DNA from: Sandaracinaceae bacterium
Lineage (GTDB): Bacteria; Myxococcota_A; Polyangia; Polyangiales; JADJQN01
Reading direction: 5' to 3'
Length of the DNA: 64,000 nucleotides
NCBI GenBank assembly: GCA_016712745.1
Contig: JADJQN010000003.1
Location: forward strand, 1,683,501-1,747,500
Position numbers and translations under genes: made by a program. Positions 16,882 through 26,503 of the stretch are shown one piece after another (position 1 is the stretch's first letter; each line of letters begins with the position of its first letter). Below the pieces are notes generated by a model, which saw only the letters and a program-made list of their open reading frames with translations, ran no database searches and had not been told where the DNA came from.

Positions 16882-19059
16882 TTAGCGCAGCGAGTTCACG
16901 CCTTCAGCGTCGTGAAAGTGGGCGTCGATCTCGCGCGCAACCTCCGGCGCGAGCTCGAGCGTAGGTTCGGGCTCCGCAGCTTCTGTGCGAATCGGATAGC
17001 GCACCACCACCGTCCCGGAGAAGCGGGGCACATCAAGGGTGTCGATGGCGTCGCGCAGACAAAGACGCAACGGTTCAGCGATGGTGCCGTCGATATCCAC
17101 CGACACAACTTCGCGATCGGCGAGCGTGAAGGTGTAAATGGCGCGAGCCGAGTAGTCACCGCGACCCCGGCGATCCTGGCGAAAGCATCCACGCGCGCTC
17201 GGAATAATGCGCGTGCGCAGCATCGACAGAACCGTCTCAGCCGGGATGCCGCGTCCCTCCAGATTCGCACGGGTTGGGGGCGCCGCCGGCGCAGCTCTCA
17301 TGGGGTCGACGCAAGCGCGAACTGAGACGAGTGCAATGGGGGCTGCGTCCGTGTTCACGCCGCCCGCGCGCAGAGCGGGACCTCGCGGATCGCACGATGC
17401 ACTATCTACTCGCGCTTCAGCGTCCGCCGCGCTCACTGCGACAAGTGCCTGCGGCGCCGCAGAGCCTTGGATGCGCTGCCCAAGGGCGCGGGCGCCGCCG
17501 CCGCGTGTGCGGGTCCCACGTCGCGCCTGCGTGCAACCTTGCCAACTAAGCTCCTCGCCAGCGCGTAGCCTTCCCAAGTGCGGAATGCCCCGGTACCCCA
17601 CTACGACGTCTTCAACGACAGTCGCAGCGAAGAGTGCGCTCAGTCTCGCGGACAATTGGCTTTCATCGCGCCCTTGTACGACCAGGTCCGCGACTGCCCC
17701 CGCTTGCACGCTCACGCCGCGCGTTGTGTTCACCAGGTCGAGAAGGGTCGCGCTCGTGTCGCGATCAGCGACATTGACGACGTTAAATGCAACGCGACTT
17801 CGTTGAATCTCGGTGATTGCGCGTGTTGCATCCCGGCCCTCGCTGATTGCGCCGTCACCAACGAGGATCACCAAACGCCGCGTGGCACGTTGCGATAGAG
17901 GCTCGTGTGCCCATGCACGTGCGCGCGCCCATGCGCTCTCAAGGCGGGTGGACGAGCCGAGCGACATCAGCGCAGCTTGCGCGAGCGGAACGATCGACGC
18001 GTTCTCGACGCCCTGGCGTTCCCCCAAAACCACCTCCGCGTGCGCTCCGAACGCAACGGCGCGCACGGTCGATCCGGAGGGCGCATTGCTCAAGATCGCC
18101 GCGATCGCTGGCGCAATGCGACCCCGCGCCGGTCCTTCGGTGGATGGCGATGCGTCAATGAGCAGCACGATGTCGGCCGGCTCAGCGGGTCTTGGCCCTG
18201 CGGAAACCCGCACACGTGTGCAGTCTGGGCGCCCCCGCCAGTCCGCCATCAAATGGGTGACGACGGGCGCCCGCGTAGCACTCATCGCAACGAGCGCGAC
18301 GGGGTACCAAGCTTCGATGCGGGAATGAAAGGTTGCAGCAGGCTGACCATCAATGCTCAAGGCGATCATCTCAGGCGCCGTAAGCGAAACTTGGGATGGC
18401 GCTGTGCGCGGATCCTGTCCACGCGCCGGCAGCTGCATGTGCACAACGCCGCCATACATGCGTGCGTCGGCGGTGTACGTGACACGAACGACAATGTCGC
18501 GATGCTGAACAACCGGTGCAGCGCGTACGTCGATGCGATCTCCGCTCGAACCGCGAACGACGACGGCGTGCGCGACAGGAAGGGTTTCTCCTCCGGGGCC
18601 GCGGGCTCGGACGGCGTCATCGTACGCGCTTAGTCCATCCGCACGCGCAGCTTCAGCGATGCCCGCCCGACAGCGTTCGCCGTCGCACGCTTCGAGTGAG
18701 TCGAGATTTGCTCCGGCCGGCACGCTCAGCCGGTAGAGCACCTCGGCGGGCGTCCCGCTCGAGTTGGAAAAGCGCATCGACACGCGCACTGTCGCGAGGC
18801 CACCGTTGAGCACGACTTCATCGCGATGCTCAACTTCGCGCACGCTGGCAATCGCCGTCAGCACGGCACCCGCCCGCACCTCGCGCACGGGCGCTGGCGG
18901 CCCAAAGTTCGCACGCGCCGCCGCATCGTCGGCCACGCGCGCATCGAGGGCATGGCCCACCGCTTCGTCGTCCCCACCGAGCGGGTCAGTGTCGGCTGGT
19001 AGATCGTCGGGAAGAACCTGCGCTTGCGCGGTGTGAGACAGGGCCACACAGATCCCCAT
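16882..19059 (-). CDS. Exported VIT/VWA-domain protein with AgmX-type C-terminal domain
   Basis: The ATG at 19059 gives a signal peptide (MGICVALSHTAQAQ), short but cleavable; the frame extends much further upstream across the divergent promoter, so the downstream start is preferred. The 725-residue protein has a VIT domain (residues about 60-195: REVEHRDEVVLNGGLATVRV, LYRLSVPAGANLDSLE), a VWA domain starting near 296 with MIDAS motif DASPST, and a C-terminal AgmX/PglI-like region (about 630-700: GCFRQDRRGRGDY, RLCLRDAIDTL). Such proteins are extracytoplasmic, often with adhesion or machine roles in Myxococcota. Divergent from the SPFH gene. Confidence 0.85.
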   Translation of the reverse strand: MGICVALSHTAQAQVLPDDLPADTDPLGGDDEAVGHALDARVADDAAARANFGPPAPVREVRAGAVLTAIASVREVEHRDEVVLNGGLATVRVSMRFSNSSGTPAEVLYRLSVPAGANLDSLEACDGERCRAGIAEAARADGLSAYDDAVRARGPGGETLPVAHAVVVRGSSGDRIDVRAAPVVQHRDIVVRVTYTADARMYGGVVHMQLPARGQDPRTAPSQVSLTAPEMIALSIDGQPAATFHSRIEAWYPVALVAMSATRAPVVTHLMADWRGRPDCTRVRVSAGPRPAEPADIVLLIDASPSTEGPARGRIAPAIAAILSNAPSGSTVRAVAFGAHAEVVLGERQGVENASIVPLAQAALMSLGSSTRLESAWARARAWAHEPLSQRATRRLVILVGDGAISEGRDATRAITEIQRSRVAFNVVNVADRDTSATLLDLVNTTRGVSVQAGAVADLVVQGRDESQLSARLSALFAATVVEDVVVGYRGIPHLGRLRAGEELSWQGCTQARRGTRTRGGGARALGQRIQGSAAPQALVAVSAADAEARVDSASCDPRGPALRAGGVNTDAAPIALVSVRACVDPMRAAPAAPPTRANLEGRGIPAETVLSMLRTRIIPSARGCFRQDRRGRGDYSARAIYTFTLADREVVSVDIDGTIAEPLRLCLRDAIDTLDVPRFSGTVVVRYPIRTEAAEPEPTLELAPEVAREIDAHFHDAEGVNSLR

Positions 19060-19161
19060 GAATAGAGCGGCTAAGGTATGCGTTAATGGAGAGCCTGGTA
19101 TGCCGGCCGCATGACAGGTAGGATCCGCATCGCGCTTCAACTTGCGCAGAGGAGCTAGGCA

Positions 19162-20397
19162 ATGGGGATTGTCGACTTCATTCGACGTGGCGTAGGCGAG
19201 ATGATCATTGCTCGTCCGCCGGACAAGAAGGACCTGCTTGTTTTCAAACATCCGGATCCGACGATTCCAATGTACGCCCAGCTCACCGTCGACTCCGACG
19301 AAGCAGCTGTCTTCTTCCGCGATGGCGCGGTGGCCGGGACCCTCCGAACGGCTGGAATCAATCAGCGGCATACGCTCGATTCCCAGAACATCCCATTCTT
19401 GAGCAACTTCGTCGACTCGTTTACGGGCGGCAACATTTTCAAGACGGACCTCTTCTTTGTTACCACGCGTCCCATCTATGACGTGAAGTTCGGCGACGAG
19501 CTTGGGTCCATCGCCGATCCGCAGCTTGGCGAGATGGTGACACCACGCATGTTCGGAAGTTTCGCGTTCGAGGTTTTTGACCCGGCGCTCTTCATACTCA
19601 AGTACACAGGCCTACGCACGGGCGGCGATGATCTCAAGTGGATCAAAGGCCTCTTCATGAATAGCGTGCGCACGGTGGTCGGCGAAGTTCTCGTCACCGA
19701 GCAAAAGAGCATGCTTCAGCTTCTGCCCATGCAGCAGATGTTGGCCGACCGCTTCCTGCAGCGCGCGCCCGATCTGAACATGATCGGCGTTCGCATCACG
19801 CAGATGGGCGATTTCCGCATCAACCTCACCGATGAGGACACGGCGCTCTTGCAAAAGGCGCAGTCGGAAATCGGCGCAGCGCAGCGCAAAGCCAAAATCG
19901 CCAGCATCGCAATTGCCGAAGCGGAAGCTATTGCCAAACAGAAACAATTCGAGCTCGATCAGCAGTTCCAAAACCAGTCGCGCTACGTGAACAATCTTGC
20001 TGGCGGCAACTATCAAAACTACGCATCGGCTCAAGCGATGATCGGCGCAGGCCAAGGCATGGCGAAGGGCGGCGGCGAAGGCGGCGGCGCGATGATGACC
20101 GGAGCTGGGCTTGGCGTCGGCATGGGCATGGCGCAGGCGTTTCAGCAGCAGCAGTACCAGCAACAACAGAACAACCAGCAACAGCAGCACGGCGGTGGTG
20201 GTGGTGCAGCGCCGGCAGCTCCCGCGGGTGCGCTCGTTGCGTGCCCGGCGTGCAACGCGCAAGTGCCGCCCGGCAAGTTCTGTCAGGAGTGCGGCGGCGG
20301 TCTATCGCCCAAGCCGAAGTTGTGTGCGTCCTGTGGAACGCAAGGTGTGCCCACTGCGCGTTTCTGTGCCGGTTGCGGCACTGCGTACCCCCAATAG
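19162..20397 (+). CDS. SPFH-domain protein with C-terminal double zinc ribbon
   Basis: The 411-residue protein has an SPFH/YdjI-like domain in the first 290 residues (EMIIARPPDKKDLLVFKHPD, GNIFKTDLFFVTTRPIYDVKFG), coiled-coil region (KAQSEIGAAQRKAKIASIAI), a Gln/Gly-rich low-complexity linker, and two zinc ribbons at the end (CPACNAQVPPGKFCQECGGG; CASCGTQGVPTARFCAGCG). SPFH proteins oligomerise on membranes, although no transmembrane segment is seen. The gene begins a plus-strand series: small lipoprotein, PEGA kinase, CAP lipoprotein. Confidence 0.85.
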   Translation: MGIVDFIRRGVGEMIIARPPDKKDLLVFKHPDPTIPMYAQLTVDSDEAAVFFRDGAVAGTLRTAGINQRHTLDSQNIPFLSNFVDSFTGGNIFKTDLFFVTTRPIYDVKFGDELGSIADPQLGEMVTPRMFGSFAFEVFDPALFILKYTGLRTGGDDLKWIKGLFMNSVRTVVGEVLVTEQKSMLQLLPMQQMLADRFLQRAPDLNMIGVRITQMGDFRINLTDEDTALLQKAQSEIGAAQRKAKIASIAIAEAEAIAKQKQFELDQQFQNQSRYVNNLAGGNYQNYASAQAMIGAGQGMAKGGGEGGGAMMTGAGLGVGMGMAQAFQQQQYQQQQNNQQQQHGGGGGAAPAAPAGALVACPACNAQVPPGKFCQECGGGLSPKPKLCASCGTQGVPTARFCAGCGTAYPQ

Positions 20398-20441
20398 CGT
20401 CACCTCGCACTTTCGCTACGATTGGTCACACTAAGGGAGTT

Positions 20442-20708
20442 ATGCGTCTTCTTGCCGTAGCGCTTGCCCTCTTCGTTGCGCCCATGATCATGGCGCCGTC
20501 CTGCGGCAGCTCGCAGGGCGTGAAGCGCGAGGGCGATACGTGCACCCGCACCAACGACTGCGACGTCGATCTTGTCTGCGTGGCCGGGCGCTGCGCGGCG
20601 GACGGCGATGGCGGGCGCCCGCACGATGCAGGGCCCGATAGTGGCTCGCATCTTGATAGCGGCTTGCACATGGATGGCTCGCTTTCAGACGCCGACGTCC
20701 ACGACTGA
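20442..20708 (+). CDS. Small lipoprotein with Dickkopf-like Cys pair region
   Basis: ATG at 20442 follows AAGGGAG. The 88-residue product has a signal peptide with lipobox APSC (Cys21), then a short Cys motif (CTRTNDCDVDLVCVAGRC) and a hydrophilic Asp/Gly/His tail. The Cys motif is a common short secreted element in Myxococcota lipoproteins; function unknown. It lies 44 bp after the SPFH gene and 43 bp before the kinase, so an operon is likely. Confidence 0.75.
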   Translation: MRLLAVALALFVAPMIMAPSCGSSQGVKREGDTCTRTNDCDVDLVCVAGRCAADGDGGRPHDAGPDSGSHLDSGLHMDGSLSDADVHD

Positions 20709-20751
20709 ATCGAGACGGCAACGCGCTGCTGAGGTAGAGTCGTCGGCTCTT

Positions 20752-22380
20752 ATGCGTTTTTGTCCTCGATGCGGAACTCGCTACGGCGATGAGTTTGCGG
20801 TTTGTCCGGAGGACGGCACGCCGACCACGGAGCTCCCACCGGAATCCGCTGTCGATCCCTTGTTGGGCACGCTGGTCGACAATCGCTACCGCATTGAAAA
20901 GTTGATCGGCGAAGGCGGCATGGGCCTCGTTTACGCCGTGACGCACATCGCGATTGGCAAGAAGCTCGCGATGAAAGTGCTTCGCGGCGAAATGGCGCGT
21001 GACCCCGACGTAGTGCAACGTTTCGTTCAAGAGGCGCAGAGCGCAAGCTCCATCGGCCACGAAAACATCATCAGCATCAACGATTTCGGCCGCCTTCCGG
21101 ACGAGTCGGTCTACTTCGTCATGGAGTACCTCGATGGCGAGTCGCTGACAGACGTGATCGCGCGCGGAGGATCGATTCCCGTGACGGAAGCGCTGCACAT
21201 CATCCGCCAGATTGCCTCTGCGCTTGGCGCGGCACACGCGCGGGGAATTGTTCATCGCGATCTGAAGCCGGACAATATTTACTTGATTCGCCGCGGCGAC
21301 GGCTCGACGAACTTCGTGAAGGTCTTGGACTTTGGTATCGCAAAGGTCGGCGGAGCTTCGAGCAAGCTCACGAAGGCCGGTATGATTTTCGGAACGCCGC
21401 ACTACATGTCGCCGGAGCAAGCAGCCGGACAGACCGTCGATCATCGCACCGACATCTACGCGCTCGGCGTGATCATGTACGAGATGTTCGTGGGTCGCGT
21501 GCCATTCGACGCCGACACATTCATGGGCATTTTGACAAAGCATATGTTTGAAGCGCCCAAGCCTCTCAGCCAAGCTGCCGGCGTCGGCAATCGCCTGGGG
21601 GCGCTTGAGGACGTCACGCTCAAAGCGCTCCAAAAGAAGCCTGAAGCGCGTTTTCAATCGATGGCCGAGCTCATTGCCGAGCTCGAACGATTGGCAACCG
21701 GGAACGCGACCTTGGGCATGGGTGCGACGCGCACGGAGGGTCTCGCCGATGCCCTCGAACCGATGTCGCGCACCGAGTTTGGTCTTAGCGCTCCGCCGCT
21801 TGTCAAAAGTAAGACCGGCCTAGTCGTTGGAATTGGTGTCGCGGTGCTGGTGCTCGGAGGCGTCGCGGCCGCGGCGATGATGATGTTCTCGCCCAATCAT
21901 ACGTTGCCAACGCCGGTACCGCCGCTTGCGGGCGCGCCCAACGCGCCAGCTCTTCCTTTGGCCCCCGTTGCAGGCAACGCCGCTCCTTCGCCCCCCGCAT
22001 CGCCGCAGGCTTCCCCCGCCGCGCCGGAAGTAGTGCCCGTCGCGATCACATCGGAGCCTGCCTCGGCATCCGTCTTTATCGATGGAGCACTGATCGGGAA
22101 CACGCCGGTAACGATTCCGCGACCGTTGGCCGGTGACCGCACCGTTGAAGTTCGCGCCGCGGGTTACGCGACACAGACCGTGCTTATTACGTCCACGAGC
22201 GCGGCAACTTTGAACGTTACACTTGTACGGGAAGCCCTGCGCGTTCCTCGCCGCGAGGAAGCCGGTCACCGCGAGACGGCGGCGACGCCGCCCCACGCAG
22301 ATCCAGCGCCTGCCCCACAGCCGGCCCATCGCCCGCGACGCCCATCGGTCGGATCGGAAGTCGTCGACCCGTGGAACTAA
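20752..22380 (+). CDS. Ser/Thr protein kinase with N-terminal zinc ribbon, TM segment and PEGA domain
   Basis: The 542-residue kinase starts with a zinc-ribbon-like CPRCGTRYGDEFAVCPEDG (Cys 4, 7, 18). The kinase domain has glycine loop IGEGGMGLVY (52-61), Lys75, HRD at 168-170 followed by LKPDN, DFG at 193-195 and the activation-loop GTPHYMSPEQA. A single transmembrane helix (about 355-377, GLVVGIGVAVLVLGGVAA) separates the cytoplasmic kinase from a periplasmic Pro/Ala-rich linker and a PEGA domain (SEPASASVFIDGALIG). All catalytic residues are present, so it should be active. Ten bases overlap the following gene. Confidence 0.93.
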   Translation: MRFCPRCGTRYGDEFAVCPEDGTPTTELPPESAVDPLLGTLVDNRYRIEKLIGEGGMGLVYAVTHIAIGKKLAMKVLRGEMARDPDVVQRFVQEAQSASSIGHENIISINDFGRLPDESVYFVMEYLDGESLTDVIARGGSIPVTEALHIIRQIASALGAAHARGIVHRDLKPDNIYLIRRGDGSTNFVKVLDFGIAKVGGASSKLTKAGMIFGTPHYMSPEQAAGQTVDHRTDIYALGVIMYEMFVGRVPFDADTFMGILTKHMFEAPKPLSQAAGVGNRLGALEDVTLKALQKKPEARFQSMAELIAELERLATGNATLGMGATRTEGLADALEPMSRTEFGLSAPPLVKSKTGLVVGIGVAVLVLGGVAAAAMMMFSPNHTLPTPVPPLAGAPNAPALPLAPVAGNAAPSPPASPQASPAAPEVVPVAITSEPASASVFIDGALIGNTPVTIPRPLAGDRTVEVRAAGYATQTVLITSTSAATLNVTLVREALRVPRREEAGHRETAATPPHADPAPAPQPAHRPRRPSVGSEVVDPWN

Positions 22381-24005
22381 AGCCACTATTTTTAGCCCTT
22401 GGCGCGATTCTATTGGTTGGCTGCGGTGCCACGCCTCGCGAACCGGTGAACTTCGGACCGGGCCTTGGCGCGACCACGCGCGTCGACGCCCCCGCGCCAA
22501 CCGCGACGTACTACGCGACCGATTCCGTTGCGGAAGCTTCTATCCTGGGAGGCGCGCGCGTCGAGGAAGTGCGCGCGTCGATTCTGCGAGCCGCCACGGA
22601 AGCAGGGGTCGCGATGGAAGGGGACGGTCGCCTCGCGGTTCTTGCGGGTTGGCTCGCCGAGCGCTTGGGGCCAAACGGCGCTTTGCCGCCTGTGCAGGTG
22701 ATTCAGTTCTTCGCGCGCCACCTTGGCATTGCCGAGCCCGCCTGGAATCAGTTCCTCGTTGCTGAACCAACACCCGAGCGCTTTTACGCGGCTGTGCAGA
22801 GTGCGACGTCACACTACGTCTTAGATACGCATGACAACCGTTATGGAGCCGCAGTCTTTCAACGGGACGGTCTGACTTTTGCGCTGGTGGTACTGACGCA
22901 ACGCCACCTCGCGCTCACTTCGATCGCGCGGACTCAGGCGCTGAACTCGACTTTGCATGTGCGCGGCGAGGTGCGGGATGGTTTTACGCATCCGACGGTG
23001 ATCGTGACGGGCCCTGACGGCCAAACTGACGAGCATCCCGCGAGCAGCGGCACAACATTTGACGTGCCAGTGAGTCTGCGTGCACGCGGTGTATATCAAC
23101 TCGAGGTGATGGGCGACGCCGGTCACGGCGCGGTCGTGCTGGCCAACATGCCAGTCTATGTTGGTGTACACCCGCCGGCGTCGATCGAGATTCGGCCAGT
23201 AGCCGTCTCGAGCGAGCCTGAGACGGAAACCAGCGTGGAAGACGCACTATTGTCGCAGATTAACGCGACGCGGGCATCGTTCGGTTTGCCCGCACTCGTG
23301 CGCGATACACGCGTGGATGCGATCGCACGCGGGCACAGCGAGGACATGCGCGATCACAGTTTCATAGCGCACATCTCCCCGACGACGGGGTCACCCTCTG
23401 ATCGTATTGCACGATCGGGTCTGCACACGAGCTTGGGTGCCGAGAACATCGGACGCGCATATACCGCAGCAGAGATTCACGAAGGTTTGCTCGATAGTCC
23501 GGGGCATCGCGCGAATATCTTGCTGCGCGACGCGACACATCTCGGGATCGGTGTTGTGTCGATCGTCGATGCTGGTCGTGTCGCATATATCGCCACCGAA
23601 GTGTTTGTCCGATTGGCTCAACCGATCGATGTTGCAACCGCGCCATCTGTACTGTTGAGCGAAGTGAATGCGGCACGCAGCGGGCGCGGCTTGTCTGCGC
23701 TGACGCTTGACCCCGCATTGCAGGGCATCGCCATGGATGCTGCGCGAGCAGCGCTTGCCGACACTTCGATGAGCAATAGCCAAGTCGTTGCGGGCGCGAG
23801 CCGCGAGCTCGACTCAATGGGCGCGCGTTTCTCCCGCGGCGTAGCCGTCATGACCGTCGTGCCCGCTCTGCATGACGCAGCGTCGATGGACCCATTCTTT
23901 CAAACAGAGATGCTCCTCGTTGGTGTCGGCATCGCTCAGGGCGATCGAGCGGGGTCGGGCCCGAACTCCATCGTCGTCGTCCTCGTTTTCGCCGCACCTC
24001 GCTGA
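22371..24005 (+). CDS. CAP/SCP-domain lipoprotein
   Basis: The GTG start overlaps the last ten bases of the kinase gene, implying translational coupling. The 544-residue protein has a signal peptide with lipobox LVGC (Cys18). An N-terminal region with a beta-rich segment (residues about 180-280) precedes a CAP domain (about 300-420) with ARGHSEDMRDHSFIAH, GAENIGRAYTAAEIHEGLLDSPGHRANILL, and a second CAP-like region follows to the C-terminus. CAP proteins are extracellular; their activity is variable (adhesion, lipid or calcium binding, peptidase). Its linkage to a kinase with an extracytoplasmic PEGA domain is suggestive but not proof of a functional pair. Confidence 0.8.
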   Translation: MELKPLFLALGAILLVGCGATPREPVNFGPGLGATTRVDAPAPTATYYATDSVAEASILGGARVEEVRASILRAATEAGVAMEGDGRLAVLAGWLAERLGPNGALPPVQVIQFFARHLGIAEPAWNQFLVAEPTPERFYAAVQSATSHYVLDTHDNRYGAAVFQRDGLTFALVVLTQRHLALTSIARTQALNSTLHVRGEVRDGFTHPTVIVTGPDGQTDEHPASSGTTFDVPVSLRARGVYQLEVMGDAGHGAVVLANMPVYVGVHPPASIEIRPVAVSSEPETETSVEDALLSQINATRASFGLPALVRDTRVDAIARGHSEDMRDHSFIAHISPTTGSPSDRIARSGLHTSLGAENIGRAYTAAEIHEGLLDSPGHRANILLRDATHLGIGVVSIVDAGRVAYIATEVFVRLAQPIDVATAPSVLLSEVNAARSGRGLSALTLDPALQGIAMDAARAALADTSMSNSQVVAGASRELDSMGARFSRGVAVMTVVPALHDAASMDPFFQTEMLLVGVGIAQGDRAGSGPNSIVVVLVFAAPR

Positions 24006-24219
24006 ACATCTTCGCCGAAGCGATGCGACCTCCGGTGGCTTGCTACGAAGCCAGTTGCCGGCGAGCTGTGTGGCCGATCGGCCGAAAACACTCGCCGCCC
24101 CGCCGAATTACCCTGTGTAATCATGCGCGCCGCCTTGCGCGACGCGCTGCTAGAGGCCGGCACGTATGTTGAAAGAGGGATGGCACGCCGGGCTGATCCG
24201 CCCGCGAAGGAGACTTCCC

Positions 24220-25179
24220 ATGGTTCGCAAGGTTCTAACAGGTTGGGTCATTGCTGCGTGTCTCGCTGGCTGCGCGGCGCAGGTCGGGCAGGAACCCAAA
24301 GCTGAGTTCGACGTGGCTGCGGACGATGCGGTGATCGGCGCAAGCGAAGGCCTCGCAGATAGCGCGACGCGTCCCACGATCCTCGGCGCTCTCGAGAGCG
24401 GCGAGCTGGGGCTTGGCGGCTTCACGCGCACGAAGAAGTACATCGGCTTTTACTTCGACGCGAACGAAGGCGACGAAATCACACTCGAGACGACGCCGCG
24501 CAACCCCGTCGACCTGGACACCGTGCTGATTCTTTACAATGCGACGTCTAGCGGCCGCCCCTCAGGCGCGAGCCTCGCTGTCAACGACGATATCAGCGAT
24601 AACAATCTCCTGAGCAAGATCGAGTTCACCGCCGAAGCAACGCGCCGCTATGTCGCGGTTGTTCGTCGTTACGACCGCGGTACCAGCGGAACGTTCGGCC
24701 TCTCTCTCAACATCACGAGCCACAGCGAGCCTGCAGTATGCGGCGGTCGCGGCGGCGTTCGTTGCCCATCTGAGACGCAGTTCTGCGAGTTCGCACCGGA
24801 AGACAACTGCGGTCGCTCTGACGCAATGGGTACATGCCGCGAGATTCCGACTGCCTTCCCGCGCAACATGCACCCTGTTTGCGGGTGTGACGGCGAGACC
24901 TATACCAACCCGACGTACGCTGCCGGCGAAGGCGTCTCGGTCGACTACGAAGGTTCCTGCTCGGCTATGTGCCCGGCAACGGGTGTGAGCTGCTCGCCGA
25001 CCTGCCCGGGTTCGGGCCGCATCAACGGTCGCCCGTGCCACCGCGGCAACTTCAATGAGCGCACTTGCACCTGCGAGCCCCTCGCTGATTGCCGTACCCT
25101 CGGTTGCGAGAGCGAAGGGACCACCTGCCAGCTTTGCTGGGCGTCGTATGCATGCATCCCGAACGGCGCAGTTTGCTGA
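24220..25179 (+). CDS. Lipoprotein, paralogue of the protein at 1504-2478, with altered Kazal domain
   Basis: ATG at 24220 follows GGAG; the signal peptide carries lipobox LAGC (Cys16). The 319-residue protein repeats the 1504-2478 domain order: PPC-like beta domain (FDANEGDEITLE, DTVLILYNATSSGRPSGAS, YVAVVRRYDRGTSG), Kazal-like module, Cys-rich tail (CPGSGRINGRPCH, CQLCWASYAC). In its Kazal module the two cysteines expected to pair (equivalent to DAC and NTC in the paralogue) are both changed, to TAF and PTY, while the others remain. A strong bidirectional terminator follows. Confidence 0.85.
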   Translation: MVRKVLTGWVIAACLAGCAAQVGQEPKAEFDVAADDAVIGASEGLADSATRPTILGALESGELGLGGFTRTKKYIGFYFDANEGDEITLETTPRNPVDLDTVLILYNATSSGRPSGASLAVNDDISDNNLLSKIEFTAEATRRYVAVVRRYDRGTSGTFGLSLNITSHSEPAVCGGRGGVRCPSETQFCEFAPEDNCGRSDAMGTCREIPTAFPRNMHPVCGCDGETYTNPTYAAGEGVSVDYEGSCSAMCPATGVSCSPTCPGSGRINGRPCHRGNFNERTCTCEPLADCRTLGCESEGTTCQLCWASYACIPNGAVC

Positions 25180-25194
25180 ACCGCTTGGACCACA

Positions 25195-25237
25195 CAAATA
25201 AAAAGGGTTCTGCGTTCGCAGAACCCTTTTTGCTTTT
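25195..25237. terminator. Bidirectional terminator between converging lipoprotein genes
   Basis: A perfect 14-bp inverted repeat (25201-25214 and 25217-25230) is flanked by aaataaaaa on the left and tttttgctttt on the right, giving U-runs in both directions for the genes ending at 25179 and 25255. Confidence 0.93.
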
Positions 25238-25254
25238 AAGGACCGCAGAACGAA

Positions 25255-26460
25255 TCAGCTAGCGGTCGCGCTGAACGAGGCCGAGACCTCGATGCTCACC
25301 GTGACCGAGGCACTGGCGCGGGGAAGGGCTGCGCTTGCGGCGGTCACGCATGCCGCGGCGTTCAGACCCAAGTTGCCAATCGCGCGCGGAAGGCCGCGTG
25401 CCGACTCGCCCATCGCCTGAGCGGAAGCGCCGAGACGCTCGAGCTTGCTGTGAATCGCCATGATTTCACCGAAGCTCAATTGGAGCGCGTTGCGCAGATG
25501 TGCGACGCGCTCTTCAAGGTTGGTAGCGACGCGGCCCGTGACGTTCACGTGCGTGTAGCCTGGTGTGCAATGCGCTTGCGCGTTCATACGTGTATCGCAA
25601 TCGGCGCGACAGTCGGCACGCACGTTCGGCTGCCGGACGGTGCCCGTGCAACGCGGCTCCGTGTAGGCAACACTGCAACCGCCACGACACTCGCCCGAGC
25701 AGGAGGCCTGAGCTGACATCTCGCAGGTGCCTTCACAGCTGCCCGTGCATCCGCTTGAACACGAGCCATGACAGGTGCCCGTGCATGCGCCGTTGCACTG
25801 ACCATCCGCGCCGCGAGTTCGACACGTTCCTTCGCACTCGCCGTGGCAAGTGCCTGTGCAGCTCGTGGAGCATGTGCCTTCGCAAGCGCCGCCGCATTGA
25901 CCGTGTGCTTCTACAGCGCAACGACCGGTGCATTCTGCACTGCACTGTCCGCGCAACTCTCCGCCTTCGCACTGGAGCTGGACCTGGCCTGGATCGAAGG
26001 TGGCATCGCATTGCGCAGCGCATTGCGCGTACGCGTCGATGCTCACTTCGCACACGGGGGGACGTGATTCGATGGCAATCGTGAGATGCGCCGAACCGCG
26101 CAAGTCGGTCAATTCAGCGCGCAGTTTCTCCACGACCGGTTGGCACACCGCGCGCGCATCGCCTGTTCCCGGCGCAACGCCGAGCTCTGCGCCCATGCGC
26201 GTACACGCGCTCTTGAGAGACGTCTCGAGCTCGGCTGCCGTGCCGACAAATGTCGAGGTGGCGAGCAGGAACGATTCAACTTTCATTGCAGCTTCATTGG
26301 TTCCGAAGTCTGCGTCGCATGCTTGCGACTGGTTTTGGTCGCCGCCTTCGTTCTGGGGGCGACCCGATCCTTGTCCTTGCCCCTCGTTGAACAAGCCTGT
26401 GCCACCACAGCTCACGAGCAGCGCCGACAGCGCCGCGAGTCCGAGTCCGTTGCGAATCAT
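25255..26460 (-). CDS. Lipoprotein with tandem CxGxC repeats
   Basis: The 401-residue protein has a lipobox LVSC (Cys18) followed by a Gln/Gly/Asn-rich linker. Residues about 140-290 are a dense tandem array built on the pattern Cys-x-Gly-x-Cys, with short units such as CTGTCHGECEGTC. The flanks are helical (LKSACTRMGAELG; LRNALQLSFGEIMAIHSKLE). Similar CxGxC-rich lipoproteins occur in Myxococcota but their role is unknown. The repeat array should form a disulfide-rich rod or bind metals; this is inference. Confidence 0.8.
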   Translation of the reverse strand: MIRNGLGLAALSALLVSCGGTGLFNEGQGQGSGRPQNEGGDQNQSQACDADFGTNEAAMKVESFLLATSTFVGTAAELETSLKSACTRMGAELGVAPGTGDARAVCQPVVEKLRAELTDLRGSAHLTIAIESRPPVCEVSIDAYAQCAAQCDATFDPGQVQLQCEGGELRGQCSAECTGRCAVEAHGQCGGACEGTCSTSCTGTCHGECEGTCRTRGADGQCNGACTGTCHGSCSSGCTGSCEGTCEMSAQASCSGECRGGCSVAYTEPRCTGTVRQPNVRADCRADCDTRMNAQAHCTPGYTHVNVTGRVATNLEERVAHLRNALQLSFGEIMAIHSKLERLGASAQAMGESARGLPRAIGNLGLNAAACVTAASAALPRASASVTVSIEVSASFSATAS

Positions 26461-26503
26461 GTACGTATCCTTTTTTTAGACTCTGAACGCGGAAAAAAAG
26501 CGC

